Shown piece after piece: positions 1 to 9,707 of a DNA stretch of 64,000 bases. The notes beneath the pieces are model-generated. The model searched no databases. It was not told the origin of the DNA and saw only the letters and a program-made list of their open reading frames with translations. The position numbers and the translations under genes were made by a program. Positions within the stretch are counted from its first letter, which is position 1. Each line of letters starts with the position of its first letter. The DNA comes from Phycisphaerales bacterium (GTDB taxonomy: Bacteria; Planctomycetota; Phycisphaerae; UBA1845): contig JACKHG010000009.1 in NCBI GenBank assembly GCA_020639115.1, positions 1-64,000 on the forward strand, read 5' to 3'.

Positions 1-1103
1 ACCGTCAGCGACGTGCGCACCGAGTCCGGATTCACGAGCCGGTTGAACGGCACCCGCGACATCTCCCCGACCACCTCGCGGTACGCCGCCAGCGCCTCCT
101 GGTAACGCTGCATCGCCGCCAGCGCCTCGGCCATCGACACCCGCGACGCCTCCACGTACACCCGGTCCGCCCGCGACGCGATCACGTCACGAAAGATCGC
201 GATCGCCTCCTCCGGACGCTGGGCCCGGCCGTCAAACATCACCACGCTGCCCAGCAGCCACCCCGCCTTGGGATACACCGGATCGCTCAACGCCACCCGG
301 TTGAGCAGCTCGCGCAGCAGACGCTCCGCCTCGTCGTAACGCCCGGCGCCCCGCAGATTGAGCGCCAGCAGGAACGTGTATTCGTTCTGCAGCGCATCCC
401 CGTCGAAACGGTCCGCGTACTGCTCCAGCAGCGCCGCCGCCCGCTGCGTGTCCCCGGCGTCGGCCAGCGACTCCAGCCGCCGCGTCAGGCCCCACAACAG
501 CGCCTCCGGATCGTCCGCCGCGCGGGCGATGAACCCGTCCAGCAGCGCATCCGTCTCCGCTTGCGGCCTGCGCAGCGGATAGATGCTCAGCTCGATCACC
601 TGCCGCAGGTCCGCCAACGCGTCGTCCGGCGCCAACGCAGCCGCCAGGTTGTAGTGCTTGACCGCCAGCTCGTAGCGCCGCTGCTGGTGGAACGCTTCGG
701 CGAGGTGCCGCTCGTCCTGCGCCGCCAGCGCCACGCCGAGCTTCTGCACGTCGTCGTACGCCGCGATCACCACCTCACCGCCGCCCTGCTCCTCGCCACC
801 GGCAACCCAGCGCCCGAACTTCGCGCGGGCCAGCGCCAGCGTCAACGCCCCGCGATCCGCGTCGCTCAGGTCCGGCCAGCCCAAGAGCCGCTCCGCGTGG
901 CTGCACCCGGCTGCATACATGCCGAGCCGGTCATACTCCGCCAGCGCCTCGAGATGTTCCGCGATTGGGATTTTGCGATCGGGAGACTTGATCCGCACCG
1001 CCACGCCCGCCAACAGGCCCAGCGCCAGCACGAACGCCGGAATCTGCCATTTGCCGGCCAGGCGTTCGCTGAGACTGATGGCGGGTGCGGGTGCGTCGCT
1101 CAT
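1..1103 (-). CDS. TPR-like membrane-anchored protein, 3' end cut by window edge
   Basis: Open frame on the minus strand from ATG at 1103 that runs off the left edge with no stop, so at least 367 residues and C-terminally truncated by the window. Residues about 20-36 form one membrane segment (WQIPAFVLALGLLAGVAV), then a soluble alanine/leucine-rich helical region with tetratricopeptide-like pairs, for example AEAFHQQRRYELAVKHYNLA and YDEAERLLRELLNRV and YQEALAAYREVV. This suggests a protein-protein interaction scaffold held at the cytoplasmic membrane. A purine-rich AGGAAAGG lies 6-14 bases before the ATG. No enzyme motif is visible. The specific family is not recognised; the TPR assignment is by pattern only. 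Confidence 0.75.
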   Translation of the reverse strand, partial: MSDAPAPAISLSERLAGKWQIPAFVLALGLLAGVAVRIKSPDRKIPIAEHLEALAEYDRLGMYAAGCSHAERLLGWPDLSDADRGALTLALARAKFGRWVAGGEEQGGGEVVIAAYDDVQKLGVALAAQDERHLAEAFHQQRRYELAVKHYNLAAALAPDDALADLRQVIELSIYPLRRPQAETDALLDGFIARAADDPEALLWGLTRRLESLADAGDTQRAAALLEQYADRFDGDALQNEYTFLLALNLRGAGRYDEAERLLRELLNRVALSDPVYPKAGWLLGSVVMFDGRAQRPEEAIAIFRDVIASRADRVYVEASRVSMAEALAAMQRYQEALAAYREVVGEMSRVPFNRLVNPDSVRTSLT

Positions 1104-1445
1104 CCTGAGCCTTTCCTCTCGCTTGGGCGAAATACGCCTTTGCGGACTGCGGCGAGCATCCTCGCTCGCGACGCCCCACCGTAAACCACGGCTTGAGCGT
1201 ACGTGCTTGTCGGCAACTTCTGCCGATCGTCTTGACCGGTCCTGCGCCTCCTTCCGGACCGGGCTCCGCGCACGCCGATTCCCCCGCCGCCGAACGGTGC
1301 TGCACACCGCCGCCACCGGCCAATCGAACCGCTTTTCAGGTCAGTAATGGGGGATGGGCCGACAGAGGTGCCGGCATGCGTGTCAGCCGCAAGATCACCG
1401 CGGACTCATGAGATTTCGCGCAGATTCCGCTGCGGGCGCAGCCGG
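1104..1445. other. Intergenic stretch, no gene seen
   Basis: 342 bases between the start of the TPR-like gene and the end of the LysM gene, both on the minus strand. The open frames here have no recognisable protein features and look like GC-rich chance frames. It presumably holds the promoter of the TPR-like gene, but no convincing -35/-10 pair was found. Confidence 0.5.
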
Positions 1446-2339
1446 CTACCGCTCGGGCAACTGCAGCTTCATGCCCGGACGCAGCGCCTTGGGGTCGTTG
1501 TCCACGACGCCGCGGTTCAGATTGAACAACTCCTGCCAGCGCGCGCCGCTGCCCAGCTCACGCTGCGCGATCGCGTAGAAACTGTCGCCCGTGCACACGA
1601 CGTACGTGCGCTCAGCGCCCTGGGACGCAGCGGACGCCGTCTGGGCCGGAACCGTGGAGCCACTGGCGGCGTCCGCAGCCGGCGTCGGCGCCTTTGGCGC
1701 GCTCGCGAGACGCGGCCCGTTGTCGGCCTGCGGAACCGCCGGCAGGCGGAGCTCCACACCGACCGGAAGCGACTCCGGATCGGAAATCGTCGGATTGGCC
1801 CGCAGGAGCAGCTTCGCGTAGGCCCGGTCGCCGTAGTACACGTCCGCCAGGCGCGAAAGCGTGTCGCCGGGCTGCACCCGGTAAAACTCAACCGGCTCGA
1901 GCGCGGCCCCTGTGTCTTGGGCGAGGCCGTCCGCCGGCCGCGCCACGCCCGGCAGCGCCGCCTGCGGCGCACGCAGCACGTCGTCCGCCTCCGGCTCGTC
2001 GCTGTCGGATCCACCCTGCGCAAAGGGCCCTGTCGCGCCGGTCAGCGCTTCGGTACGAATCGGTTCCGATGTTGCAGGAGGCGGTTGAGGAGATTCCGAG
2101 GTGAGCGCCGTCGGGCGCTGGGCGCGTCGCGGAGTCGGCGCCGTCCGCCGCTCGGTGGTTGCGTGCCGGGGATGCTCGGCCGGCCTGGCTGCCGGCGTTG
2201 CCGCCGGCTCTTGCACCTGGTGCTCGGTCGGGCCGATCGCAATCGGCGCCTCGCTCGCCCCGTCGCGCGTGTAGTACCACCCGGCGATGATCACGGCGAC
2301 CAGCGCCAGGCCCATCCCTGCCTTCACATCCTTGCGCAT
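1446..2339 (-). CDS. LysM-domain membrane protein with two LysM motifs
   Basis: A 297-residue protein with an N-terminal membrane anchor (residues about 8-22, GLALVAVIIAGWYY) and a low-complexity Pro/Ala/Thr linker. Two LysM domains follow: one from about residue 153 (YRVQPGDTLSRLADVYYGD) and one at the C terminus (TYVVCTGDSFYAIAQRELG ending in MKLQLPER). LysM domains bind the N-acetylglucosamine backbone of peptidoglycan, so the protein probably tethers to or senses the cell wall from the membrane. AGGA lies about 8 bases before the ATG. No catalytic domain is present. It is followed on the same strand by the TPR-like gene after 342 bases. Confidence 0.8.
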   Translation of the reverse strand: MRKDVKAGMGLALVAVIIAGWYYTRDGASEAPIAIGPTEHQVQEPAATPAARPAEHPRHATTERRTAPTPRRAQRPTALTSESPQPPPATSEPIRTEALTGATGPFAQGGSDSDEPEADDVLRAPQAALPGVARPADGLAQDTGAALEPVEFYRVQPGDTLSRLADVYYGDRAYAKLLLRANPTISDPESLPVGVELRLPAVPQADNGPRLASAPKAPTPAADAASGSTVPAQTASAASQGAERTYVVCTGDSFYAIAQRELGSGARWQELFNLNRGVVDNDPKALRPGMKLQLPER

Positions 2340-2519
2340 GTCACGAATCCTTTCGTGGGCGATTGTCGCATCGTGCGGGGGTCACCACGGCGGGGGCACG
2401 TCAGGGGAATTCTGGTCGCGCCCGGTATGGCGCAGGCAACCGCGTCGCGTGTCTATCGGCTCTCGATGCTACGGAGGCGGCTCCCGCCGGTCAAGCAAAA
2501 GCCCCAGGCCCGCGGCGAC

Positions 2520-2557
2520 AAAAAAAGCCGGTGCGGACCTCGCGGCCCGCACCGGCT
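2520..2557 (-). terminator. Rho-independent terminator after secDF
   Basis: Perfect 11-bp stem AGCCGGTGCGG / CCGCACCGGCT (2526-2536 with 2547-2557). Read on the minus strand it is followed by a run of seven T. It lies about 30 bases past the SecF stop codon, where a terminator for that gene is expected. Confidence 0.85.
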
Positions 2558-2587
2558 GATGGCATTCACGTCACGCCGCCGCGCGGA

Positions 2588-5500
2588 TTACACCCGCGCC
2601 GGCGCCGCGTAGTCCAACCGCCGCTCCATGCGCAGCGCCAGGATCAGGAACACGACCACGATCGCCACGACCACCAGCACGAACACCTCGTTCGCTACCG
2701 CGGTCGCCGTGATCCCGATGATCACCACCGCGATCATCAGGTAGACGACCGTGTGCAGCAGACGCCGGTTCTGCAGCAGCGGTGCCGCCACCGCGATCGA
2801 GCTGTACGTTCCCACCAGGATGCCGCACAGCATCGCCATGCTGAACCCGTGCACGCCCGGGCCGCCCATGAAGAAGAGGAACACCACCGCCACGAGCGTC
2901 GTGAACGAGGTCAGCAACGTTCGCGACAGCGTCATGTTGATACTCGTGTTGATGATGTTGTTCGATAGCTCCTTGAGCTTGCCGCGATTCTCACGGATAC
3001 GGTCGAACACCACGATCGTGTCGTTCAGGCTGTAACCGACCACGGTCAGGAAGGCCGCGATCATCGCCAGGTCGATCCGGAAGTCGCCGATCCCCAGCTT
3101 GTCCGCGACCGTGATCACGCCCAGCGTGATCGACACGTCGTGGAACAGGGCGACGATCGCCGCGAGGCCGTACTGCATCGTGCCGAACCGGATCCACACG
3201 TACGCCACGACCGCCCCCAGCGCCAGCACCAGCGCGTCAACGCCTGCTGCTGCGTCTGCCGAGAATACCTGCGGGAGCGAACTGCTGACCTTCCGCAGCG
3301 ACTCCTCCGCCGAGCGCTTCCTCGGCCTGCTCAACTCCGGCTTCGGGCCATCCGCTCCTCCCACTGCACCGGGTCGTCGGAGTAGGCCAGGCTCGTCGCT
3401 GACCACGGGGCGATCTTGTTGTAGAGCTGCTCCCCCTTCTTGTCCTGACCGACCTCGCTGGGCCCACCGCGTTGTAGCCGCCGACTCGTACTTCTGGAAC
3501 TGCGGCTGGAGCCGGGTCTCAACCAGGCCGCTTCCGGATCGCCTCCAGCGTCTGGGGGCTGCAGCTTATCGAAGACCATCGCCGCGCCATGAACTCACGA
3601 ACGTCAAACGGCGAAGTCGCCCCGATCACCTGCGAAGTTGTCGTCCTCAGGGATCCCAGGTTATCCCCTGCAACGCCCGCGTCTCGTCCTTGACCAACTC
3701 GTAGTTGATGCTCCGCTCCACCTTGAGCTTGTCGCCCAGCGTAGCCGGGATCGCCGCCACTGAAGCCCCTTGTTCCGGCTCCACGGTCACGACCTCGGCT
3801 ACGCCTCGGCGAAAGCCACTTCTTCGTAGCTGCAGTCCGCCACGCCGTTGCTGCTCGCCGCGGACTCCGCCTGCGCGCCAGCCCCTCGAGGCGACGCTAC
3901 CGTCTGGATCACGCCCCCGCTCTCATCCGGTCCACGCGGCTTTCTCGCCGTAGTCCGCCGCCGAAGCGATCGCCGCCTTCCAGAACTCGTCCCGAGCGTC
4001 ACCGGAAACCGAGGACGCGGCAGCGCCCTCTTCCTTCCTCAGCGTCTCCGTTCCATCCTTCGTCACGAACCGCGCGTATCGCCCGGTGAAAGCCACCCCG
4101 CGCAGGTGATCCTCGAACGTCGTGCGCAGCGCGTCGACCTCCGCCGGCTTCAACTTGTCGCTCGTCACGGCGAATTCATGACCGCATCAAAAGTACCACT
4201 TCGACCTTCGCCTCCCGCAGATATTTCGCGGCATCGCACATCACTGGACCCGCAACCAGACCGCTCCCTCGCCGATGCCGGTGATCTCGCGAGCGGATCT
4301 CCTGCGTCGTCATCAGCGACGCCGTCAATGGCACTCCACCTGCGCTCGTACCGCCGAGGAACTCGATGTCGTAGATCCTTGCCTCCTTGTCCGTCGCAGC
4401 CGTACACGAAGTACCCCAGACCGCCCAAGTTTCCAGATCATCGAAAGCGGCCAGAAGAACCGCTTCATCGCCAGCCAGTCGATGCTCGTGCCGGATCAGG
4501 TGCAGCATCGGCAGCGACCGGCCACGCCCCACTCGATCAGCGACATAGGCATCACGCGGTTCACGAACAACGCGGTGAACATGCTGATCGATGCCAAGCC
4601 CAGCGTCATCGCGAAGCCTTCACCTCCCTCGCTGCCCACGTGCCCCAGGATAATCGCCGTGATCGGCGTGGTGAGTTCAGTCCGATCGTCGAGCACGCTT
4701 GTCGCCGTAAAACTTCACCGCCTTCTTCCAGGCTACCGCGTTCCCGCTCCTCGCGGATTCGCTCGTCCGACACGTTGGCGTCCACCGCCATACCCAGTGA
4801 GCAGCAGACCAGCAATGCAGGAGGTGAATCGCCTCCAGGAGCGCCCATGATCGCCGCGCTGGAACAGCGGGTTCAGAATCACCGCGATGTCCGCAGGCAA
4901 CCAACGCGCAGGTGGCCGACCCAGCATGAAGATGATGACCGCGGCATGCCGTAGATCGCGGCCTTCATACCCATCTCGCGATTTGTGCAAGCCAGGCTCC
5001 GAGACCCATCACCTTCTCCTGCGGCGTCGCCGCTTCCAGGCCGCGCGGGCAGCCGCCTCCAGCTTCTGCACGATCTCCTTGACGCGGCTGCTCCGGTAGA
5101 CCCGCCGCTGATCTGACCGTGCGCTGGCCGATCTTGCTGCGGATCGTCGCGTCTGCGACGTCGCCACGCCGTCAGGAAGATCGCCAGCTCGTTGCCGATG
5201 TTCTGCCCGGTAACGCTGGCGAACTGCACCACGCCCATAGTCCAGCTGAAGTCGGCGGCGGTTCGTCGCCCGGATCCCGCCGCGACAGATACGCCGCTTC
5301 GCGACCACTTCCAGGCTGTTCTGCGTCAGCCCGTGCTTCGATCGCCCGTGTCCCGTGCGCCCGCGCATACCACTTGCCGGCGTACTGATCCACGATGACC
5401 GCCGGAATCCTTGCGCGCTAACGCCTGCTCCATCAGGTGAAGCGCATGAACCGCGGCAGAAGTTGTCGATCAGGGAACCACATGTAGCGATCACCCGCCT

Positions 5501-6402
5501 TGGGCCGTGGACCTTGTCTCAACTGCGAAATTTACTTCGCAATCGCCTCGCGCTCATGCCCGTGATGTTGCCTGCAGAAGGCGATCATCGACAGGTCGCT
5601 CAGGTCACGCTCGGCGAGAATCCAGCGGAACTTAGCACGCCCGCTCCACGCAGCAGGCGCTCAGGTCCGCCGGATCCTCCAGCGAGCCCGCGGCGCTCAC
5701 CCACGCGTCGTACGCCACCACCACGTCGTCGATCGCCTTGGCGGCACGCCAGGTACGCTTTCTTCAGCTTCTCGATCGCCGCTCCTGCTGCTCCGACAGG
5801 CCAGCACGTCCGTCGAAAACCGCGGAACCGCGGACTCGTCCTGCACCTTGCTCAGACCGACTCGTACTCCGACTGCGGCTGGCGACCTCCAGCCCCCGTC
5901 CCTGCGTACACCGCTTCAGGTACGCGTCCACGCGTCACGCCCGCCTGCTCCGGCAGCGCCTCGCAGCCTTCCACGCCGTGCGCAGCTTCTCCAGCGGCGA
6001 ACTTGCGCGTCACCGGCGGCGTCAACACCAGAGGCCTGCTCCAGCGCGTACGCGACGCATTCAGCTCCCGCAGCGGATTCAGCGCCGCCTCGTACCGGTC
6101 GTCGCCGCTCCTTGCCCCTTCGGCGGACGCGGCATCTGGTCTCAACCGGTTGTCGCCGATCGGACGCCACACCGGTTGGAACTGCGGTTTCAGGTCCACC
6201 GGGAGCCCTTCAGGATGTTCCATCGCCGCTCTGCCAGCCCGTACTTCTCCTGGTCAGTACATCCGCCTTGTCGATCGTAGATCAGCACGCTGCCGCCCGC
6301 CAGGTCGATGCCCGCTTCCCGCTTCTCCTGCAGCGGATACAACGCCAGGATCGCCAAGACCACCAGCACAACGATGACCCCATTTCCACAACCGTGTTTC
6401 AT
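2588..6402 (-). pseudogene. secDF: SecDF protein-export membrane protein, frame broken by many indels
   Basis: A fused SecD-SecF. It would start at ATG 6402 (MKHGCGNGVIVVLVVLAILA, after GGGAAA) and continue with GIDLAGGSVLIYD, the SecD first periplasmic motif. Fragments in shifting minus-strand frames follow in the right order: FASVTGQNIGNELAIFL near 5.2 kb, ADIAVILNPLFQ near 4.9 kb, AVDAN plus ERIREERERG near 4.8 kb, AIILGHVGSE near 4.6 kb, then SecF starting with IEFLGGTSA near 4.35 kb. From about 3.25 kb to the stop at 2588 the SecF membrane half is intact, including SLNDTIVVFDRIRENRG. SecDF uses the proton gradient to aid late steps of Sec export. The total span of about 1270 codons fits a planctomycete SecD-SecF fusion. 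Dense indels between 3.25 and 6.25 kb with conserved residues on both sides point to consensus error more than decay. Confidence 0.85.
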
Positions 6403-6504
6403 TTCCCATGGGTTGTTTTCTCTCGGCCCCACGCTCGGCGGGACCCGCGTCGATGGATCAATCGGGACGCCGACACCTGGCGCATCCGTCACTTTCTTCC
6501 GACT

Positions 6505-6753
6505 TCAGATGGCTTCCCACTCGCTCGTCCTAAATGTCCCGTGGTACATGACATGGGCGAAATTACTTATCTCGCGTCTCGACACGAATCCCGCCGCCCA
6601 GCATCCGAGAACGACCAGGACTGGGTGGATCCGGACAGAAATTAAAGTGCGCCCCCACTCATCGGCGGTCTCGGAGGGCTGCTTCAGCACCGCCTTCGGG
6701 CCTGTGAAATAGATGGGGTAAATGCGGTAAGCCCCAACGAACTTCACCGTCAC
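6505..6753 (-). CDS. Small hypothetical protein, doubtful
   Basis: An 82-residue frame beginning with GTG (MTVKFVGAYRIYPIYFTGPK) just upstream of secDF on the same strand. It has one short hydrophobic stretch (HPVLVVLGCWAAGFV). Base composition here is closer to even than in neighbouring genes. In many bacteria yajC precedes secD, but the conserved YajC features are not present. The frame may be real or a chance ORF in a low-quality stretch. Confidence 0.25.
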   Translation of the reverse strand: MTVKFVGAYRIYPIYFTGPKAVLKQPSETADEWGRTLISVRIHPVLVVLGCWAAGFVSRREISNFAHVMYHGTFRTSEWEAI

Positions 6754-7292
6754 AAATACGTAATCTCTAAGGGGCCGCTTGCTGTTTTAGGTCCTTGAAA
6801 ATAAGAAGCTTAGGAAAGACGAGCATCCCCGGTGCGAATTTGTCTGCGACCCGGATTATTCGGTGGCGGGTACTCTGAGGCGGAGGTATAATCGGGGACT
6901 GTTGGGTGCCATGCTTTGGCGTTTGTGCAAGATTTGAGGTTGATAGTGGAACAGAGCCAGCTCAAACAACGAATCAGGCCTGCAATTTTTGCCGTCCATT
7001 ACATCCGAGCTATTTCGCATCAATCAGGTGGAAGCGGGTTGAGCAGGGCGTCTTGGCCGAGATCTGGATCGTCGGACTCTGCCAGTACTGTGCAGTACGG
7101 CAAGGACTGCTTGACCGAGCTCATCACCGACGAGACCGAGGTGCTCCCCAAGATGGGCCTCGCCGCCTCATTCCCCCGTTCGGGGCGAGCGCGACCACGC
7201 CCAATCCTTCGGCGACGAGATGCGCTTTATCCTCTCCACTGCCAGGTCGAGCGGATGACGCCAGCCTCTTCCGTCCTCATACCGTATGACTG
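6754..7292. other. No confident gene; possible frame-shifted 5' part of the next ORF
   Basis: About 540 bases with mixed composition and no intact conserved gene. On the plus strand, short stretches in different frames look coding (for example TELITDETEVLPKMGLAASF near 7.12-7.18 kb). They lead towards the 7293 frame, so a longer plus-strand gene disrupted by indels is possible. Nothing firm can be assigned. Confidence 0.35.
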
Positions 7293-7499
7293 ATGAAATA
7301 CGCCCAGAAACGCGGCCTCTTCGTCATGTTCGAGGAGTGGGAGGTCGACGGCATCGCCCCGTTCACGTTCGTGGACTACGAGGCCCGCGAGCACGAATTC
7401 CACGTGCACGCGTTCCACGCCTTCCCCGAATCGACGACGCTGCTCAAGACCCAGTCGATCTTCGAGGTCGGCCCCGCCCGCAGCCCGGAGATCTTCTGA
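7293..7499 (+). CDS. Unidentified protein, probably the C-terminal part of a longer gene
   Basis: A 68-residue frame starting MKYAQKRGLFVMFEEWEVDG and ending in RSPEIF. It has a histidine-rich, aromatic core (EHEFHVHAFHAFPE) that does not look like random translation. The ATG overlaps the stop of an upstream frame (TGATG), and no good ribosome-binding site precedes it. This suggests that the true start lies further upstream and the frame was lost to an indel. A strong terminator 28 bases downstream supports a real plus-strand transcription unit. The family is not recognised. Confidence 0.4.
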   Translation: MKYAQKRGLFVMFEEWEVDGIAPFTFVDYEAREHEFHVHAFHAFPESTTLLKTQSIFEVGPARSPEIF

Positions 7500-7527
7500 C
7501 CGGTCGCGGCATCACTGGAAGTGTTCG

Positions 7528-7560
7528 AGAGCGGCTTTGCCTTGGCGAAGCCGCTCTTTT
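7528..7560 (+). terminator. Rho-independent terminator
   Basis: Perfect 10-bp stem AGAGCGGCTT / AAGCCGCTCT (7528-7537 with 7548-7557), a 10-base loop and a run of T at 7557-7560. It is placed just after the plus-strand frame ending at 7499. The convergent alkyltransferase gene ends at 7592 on the other strand. Confidence 0.8.
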
Positions 7561-7591
7561 CATGCGCGGTTCGTCACCGCTCATCCGCAAA

Positions 7592-8104
7592 TCACAGCAG
7601 CGCGCCCACGCCCCCCTCCAGCGCCAGCAGCGCGTGCTTCTCCGCCGTGCCACCCGGACTCGAGAACCCGCCCAGCCGGCCCCCCGACGCCACCACCCGG
7701 TGGCACGGCACCACCAGCGGAAACCGGTTGTGCCGCATCACGCTGCCCACCGCCCGTGCGGCGCCTGCATGCCCGATGCGCTTCGCCAGATCGCCGTACG
7801 AACACACCTGCCCGTAGGCGATCCGCCGCGCGGCGCGGATGATCTTCCGCTGGAAGTCGGTGAAGCCGGCCAGGTCCAGCGTCGCGCGAAACAACGCGGG
7901 ATAGCCCGCGAAATACTGCGTCACCGCCGCCGAGAGCACCGGCAGGATCTGATCGTCGTATTCCGCTTCTGGAAATGCGCGGCGCGCCTCAGCCAGCGCG
8001 TCGCCCTTGCGCTTCACCGGCAGGCGCGTGCCCGCCAGCTTGCGCCCGCGCGCCACGACTGTGAACCATCCCCACCGCGTCCGAATCAGCCGGAAAGCTT
8101 CCAT
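7592..8104 (-). CDS. ogt: Methylated-DNA--protein-cysteine S-methyltransferase
   Basis: A 170-residue suicidal DNA repair protein that moves an alkyl group from O6-alkylguanine (or O4-alkylthymine) to its own cysteine. The active-site motif PCHRV is present, with acceptor Cys134, and the downstream GGFSSPGG matches the family loop. Upstream, YGQVCSYGDLA and GAARAVGSVMRHNRFP are the helix-turn-helix and asparagine-hinge features of the C-terminal domain. Residues 1-75 form the poorly conserved N-terminal domain. The length is typical of Ogt/MGMT rather than Ada fusions. It lies 68 bases after a PilZ gene on the same strand, so it may be the last gene of that transcript. Confidence 0.93.
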   Translation of the reverse strand: MEAFRLIRTRWGWFTVVARGRKLAGTRLPVKRKGDALAEARRAFPEAEYDDQILPVLSAAVTQYFAGYPALFRATLDLAGFTDFQRKIIRAARRIAYGQVCSYGDLAKRIGHAGAARAVGSVMRHNRFPLVVPCHRVVASGGRLGGFSSPGGTAEKHALLALEGGVGALL

Positions 8105-8172
8105 CCCGCCAGTCTAGATGATCTTCCTGCGGTTGCGTAGCTTGATGGCAGGCGCCGGCGAAGGCCGCACGC

Positions 8173-8976
8173 TTAGGACCTTGCGAACCTGCCCGCCAAC
8201 CGCTCGCGCTGCTGCCGCGCGTGCCCGCGCTGGTAGTCCGTCACCACCCCGGCGAGCAGCGAGAGCATCTGCCGGCCGCGTTCCGACGTCTCCAGCCCCA
8301 CGAACTGCAGGCCGAGCGCCATCCCGCCGTCCTTCTGCCGCTCCAGGTGCCGGAACGTCGCGTCCAGCACCAGCATCTCGCCCCGCGGCTTCGGCGCGAA
8401 GGCACAGCCGATCGCGTCGCCCTCGACGAAGCTGTCCGGCGCGACGTCCGTTGTCAGGATGCTGATGCCGCCCGCGGACAGGTCCAGCATCATGCCGCCC
8501 AGGATCTTCCCTTCCCCCGCCTCGACCGCGGCCCGGGCGGCCACGCCTCCCGGCCAGAACCGCACGTGCACGCGCCGCCCCGGAGGCGTCGCCCGGTGGT
8601 ACACGCGCCGCTGCAGTTCCTGCAACGCGTCCGGCCACTGCAGCTCCACGCACTTCATGAGCCGCTGGCCCGCGGCAGGCACATCGAGCGCCGGATCCAG
8701 CACCATCGTCGCGCACATGCACTTCTTGTGACCGCGCCGGAACGTGAGCCCCACCCGCTCGCCCGAGACCAGCGCAGGCGCATCCCCCAGCGTCGAACCC
8801 TCGTCGGCGCTGATGAACATCCGCCCGACCTCGCCCGGCGCCGCCACGAAGTGCGACTTGTACGGTTGCCAGCCGCGTTCGCTGCGCCGCGTCAGCACGC
8901 AGGGAATCTCCTTCTCGATCGAGGAGACCACGATCTCGTTCTTGCGCGCCTCGTCTACGTAGATGAGCTTTTCCAT
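8173..8976 (-). CDS. PilZ-domain protein 1 (c-di-GMP receptor, YcgR-like)
   Basis: A 267-residue soluble protein. The N-terminal half (MEKLIYVDEARKNEIVVSSI onward) resembles the beta-barrel that precedes PilZ in YcgR-type proteins. The C-terminal half has both PilZ signature elements: an RxxxR-type loop in QRRVYHR and the DxSxxG motif in LDLSAGGISIL. These bind the second messenger c-di-GMP. The start at 8976 is preferred over 9003 because a GGAGAG site lies about 10 bases before it, inside the longer reading. It is the third of three consecutive PilZ genes and lies 23 bases after the previous one, so co-transcription is likely. The output partner is unknown. Confidence 0.82.
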   Translation of the reverse strand: MEKLIYVDEARKNEIVVSSIEKEIPCVLTRRSERGWQPYKSHFVAAPGEVGRMFISADEGSTLGDAPALVSGERVGLTFRRGHKKCMCATMVLDPALDVPAAGQRLMKCVELQWPDALQELQRRVYHRATPPGRRVHVRFWPGGVAARAAVEAGEGKILGGMMLDLSAGGISILTTDVAPDSFVEGDAIGCAFAPKPRGEMLVLDATFRHLERQKDGGMALGLQFVGLETSERGRQMLSLLAGVVTDYQRGHARQQRERLAGRFARS

Positions 8977-8999
8977 GGGCTCAACCTCTCTCCGGCGGA

Positions 9000-9707
9000 T
9001 CAATGGAACGCGTGCAGCGCGCTGGCCAGCCTCTCCCGCTCGCGCGCCGCCGTTGGCGAATTCTCGAACTGCAGCCCGACGATAACAGCCCCGGGCGTAC
9101 CCGCGGCGGTCTTCGAAACCACCGTCGCGTCCAGGCGAAACTCCTCGCTCGATGAACCGATGCAGAACGCCACGCCCAGACGCTCGTCCACCGCGTAGCG
9201 ATCCGCAGCCGCCAGCGGCACGCGGCAGGCCAGCCCGTCCGGACTGACGTTCAGGATCATCCCCGCGGTGTCACAACGCCCGAACTCGCCGGGCGGCCCC
9301 AACCGCGCCTCCGTGCTGTCCGCGACGGACGCGCGCACGAAGCGGCGCCGCTGCCAGGTCCTCAGGTTCTTCGGCCGGCTCAGCACCAGGCGCCCGGCGG
9401 CGGCCTCCACCTCGAGCACGACGCTCGTGAACATGTACTCGTCGTGCCGCAGGGTGAACGCCACGTCGCAGTAGGCACTGCGCCACGCTGGGCTCGCCGC
9501 GCCGTCCGCGAGTTCCACGACGATGGTGTCCGGGTCGTCGCCCCGCGCCAGGGTGCCCGTCACGGCTGCGTCCGGGTTCACCTTCACGTCGAGCCGCACG
9601 TCGACCTTGGCGCGCAGCGCCTGCTCCAGCCTGCGGATCGAATGCTGCTCCGGCAGGTCGACGACAACGCTGCTGGTGCCCTGCTGGATAACTCCCATGG
9701 TGCTCAT
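9000..9707 (-). CDS. PilZ-domain protein 2 (c-di-GMP receptor)
   Basis: A 235-residue protein starting MSTMGVIQQGTSS. The frame continues open far upstream, but the ATG at 9707 forms an ATGA overlap with the stop of the preceding PilZ gene, which marks the translational start and suggests coupling. The N-terminal barrel is followed by a PilZ domain with the RxxxR element in QRRRFVRAS and the NxSxxG element in LNVSPDGLACRV, both needed for c-di-GMP binding. It has no membrane segment or signal peptide. It is one of three paralogous neighbours that have diverged strongly outside the two motifs. Confidence 0.82.
   Translation of the reverse strand: MSTMGVIQQGTSSVVVDLPEQHSIRRLEQALRAKVDVRLDVKVNPDAAVTGTLARGDDPDTIVVELADGAASPAWRSAYCDVAFTLRHDEYMFTSVVLEVEAAAGRLVLSRPKNLRTWQRRRFVRASVADSTEARLGPPGEFGRCDTAGMILNVSPDGLACRVPLAAADRYAVDERLGVAFCIGSSSEEFRLDATVVSKTAAGTPGAVIVGLQFENSPTAARERERLASALHAFH

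Noticed and set aside
1..1103. Truncated pseudogene at the left edge
   Set aside because: The frame is clean to the first base and simply leaves the window, so this is an edge effect.
6403..6753. Possible yajC gene upstream of secDF
   Set aside because: No YajC-type membrane segment followed by the conserved RPQ/KGD region could be found in any frame.
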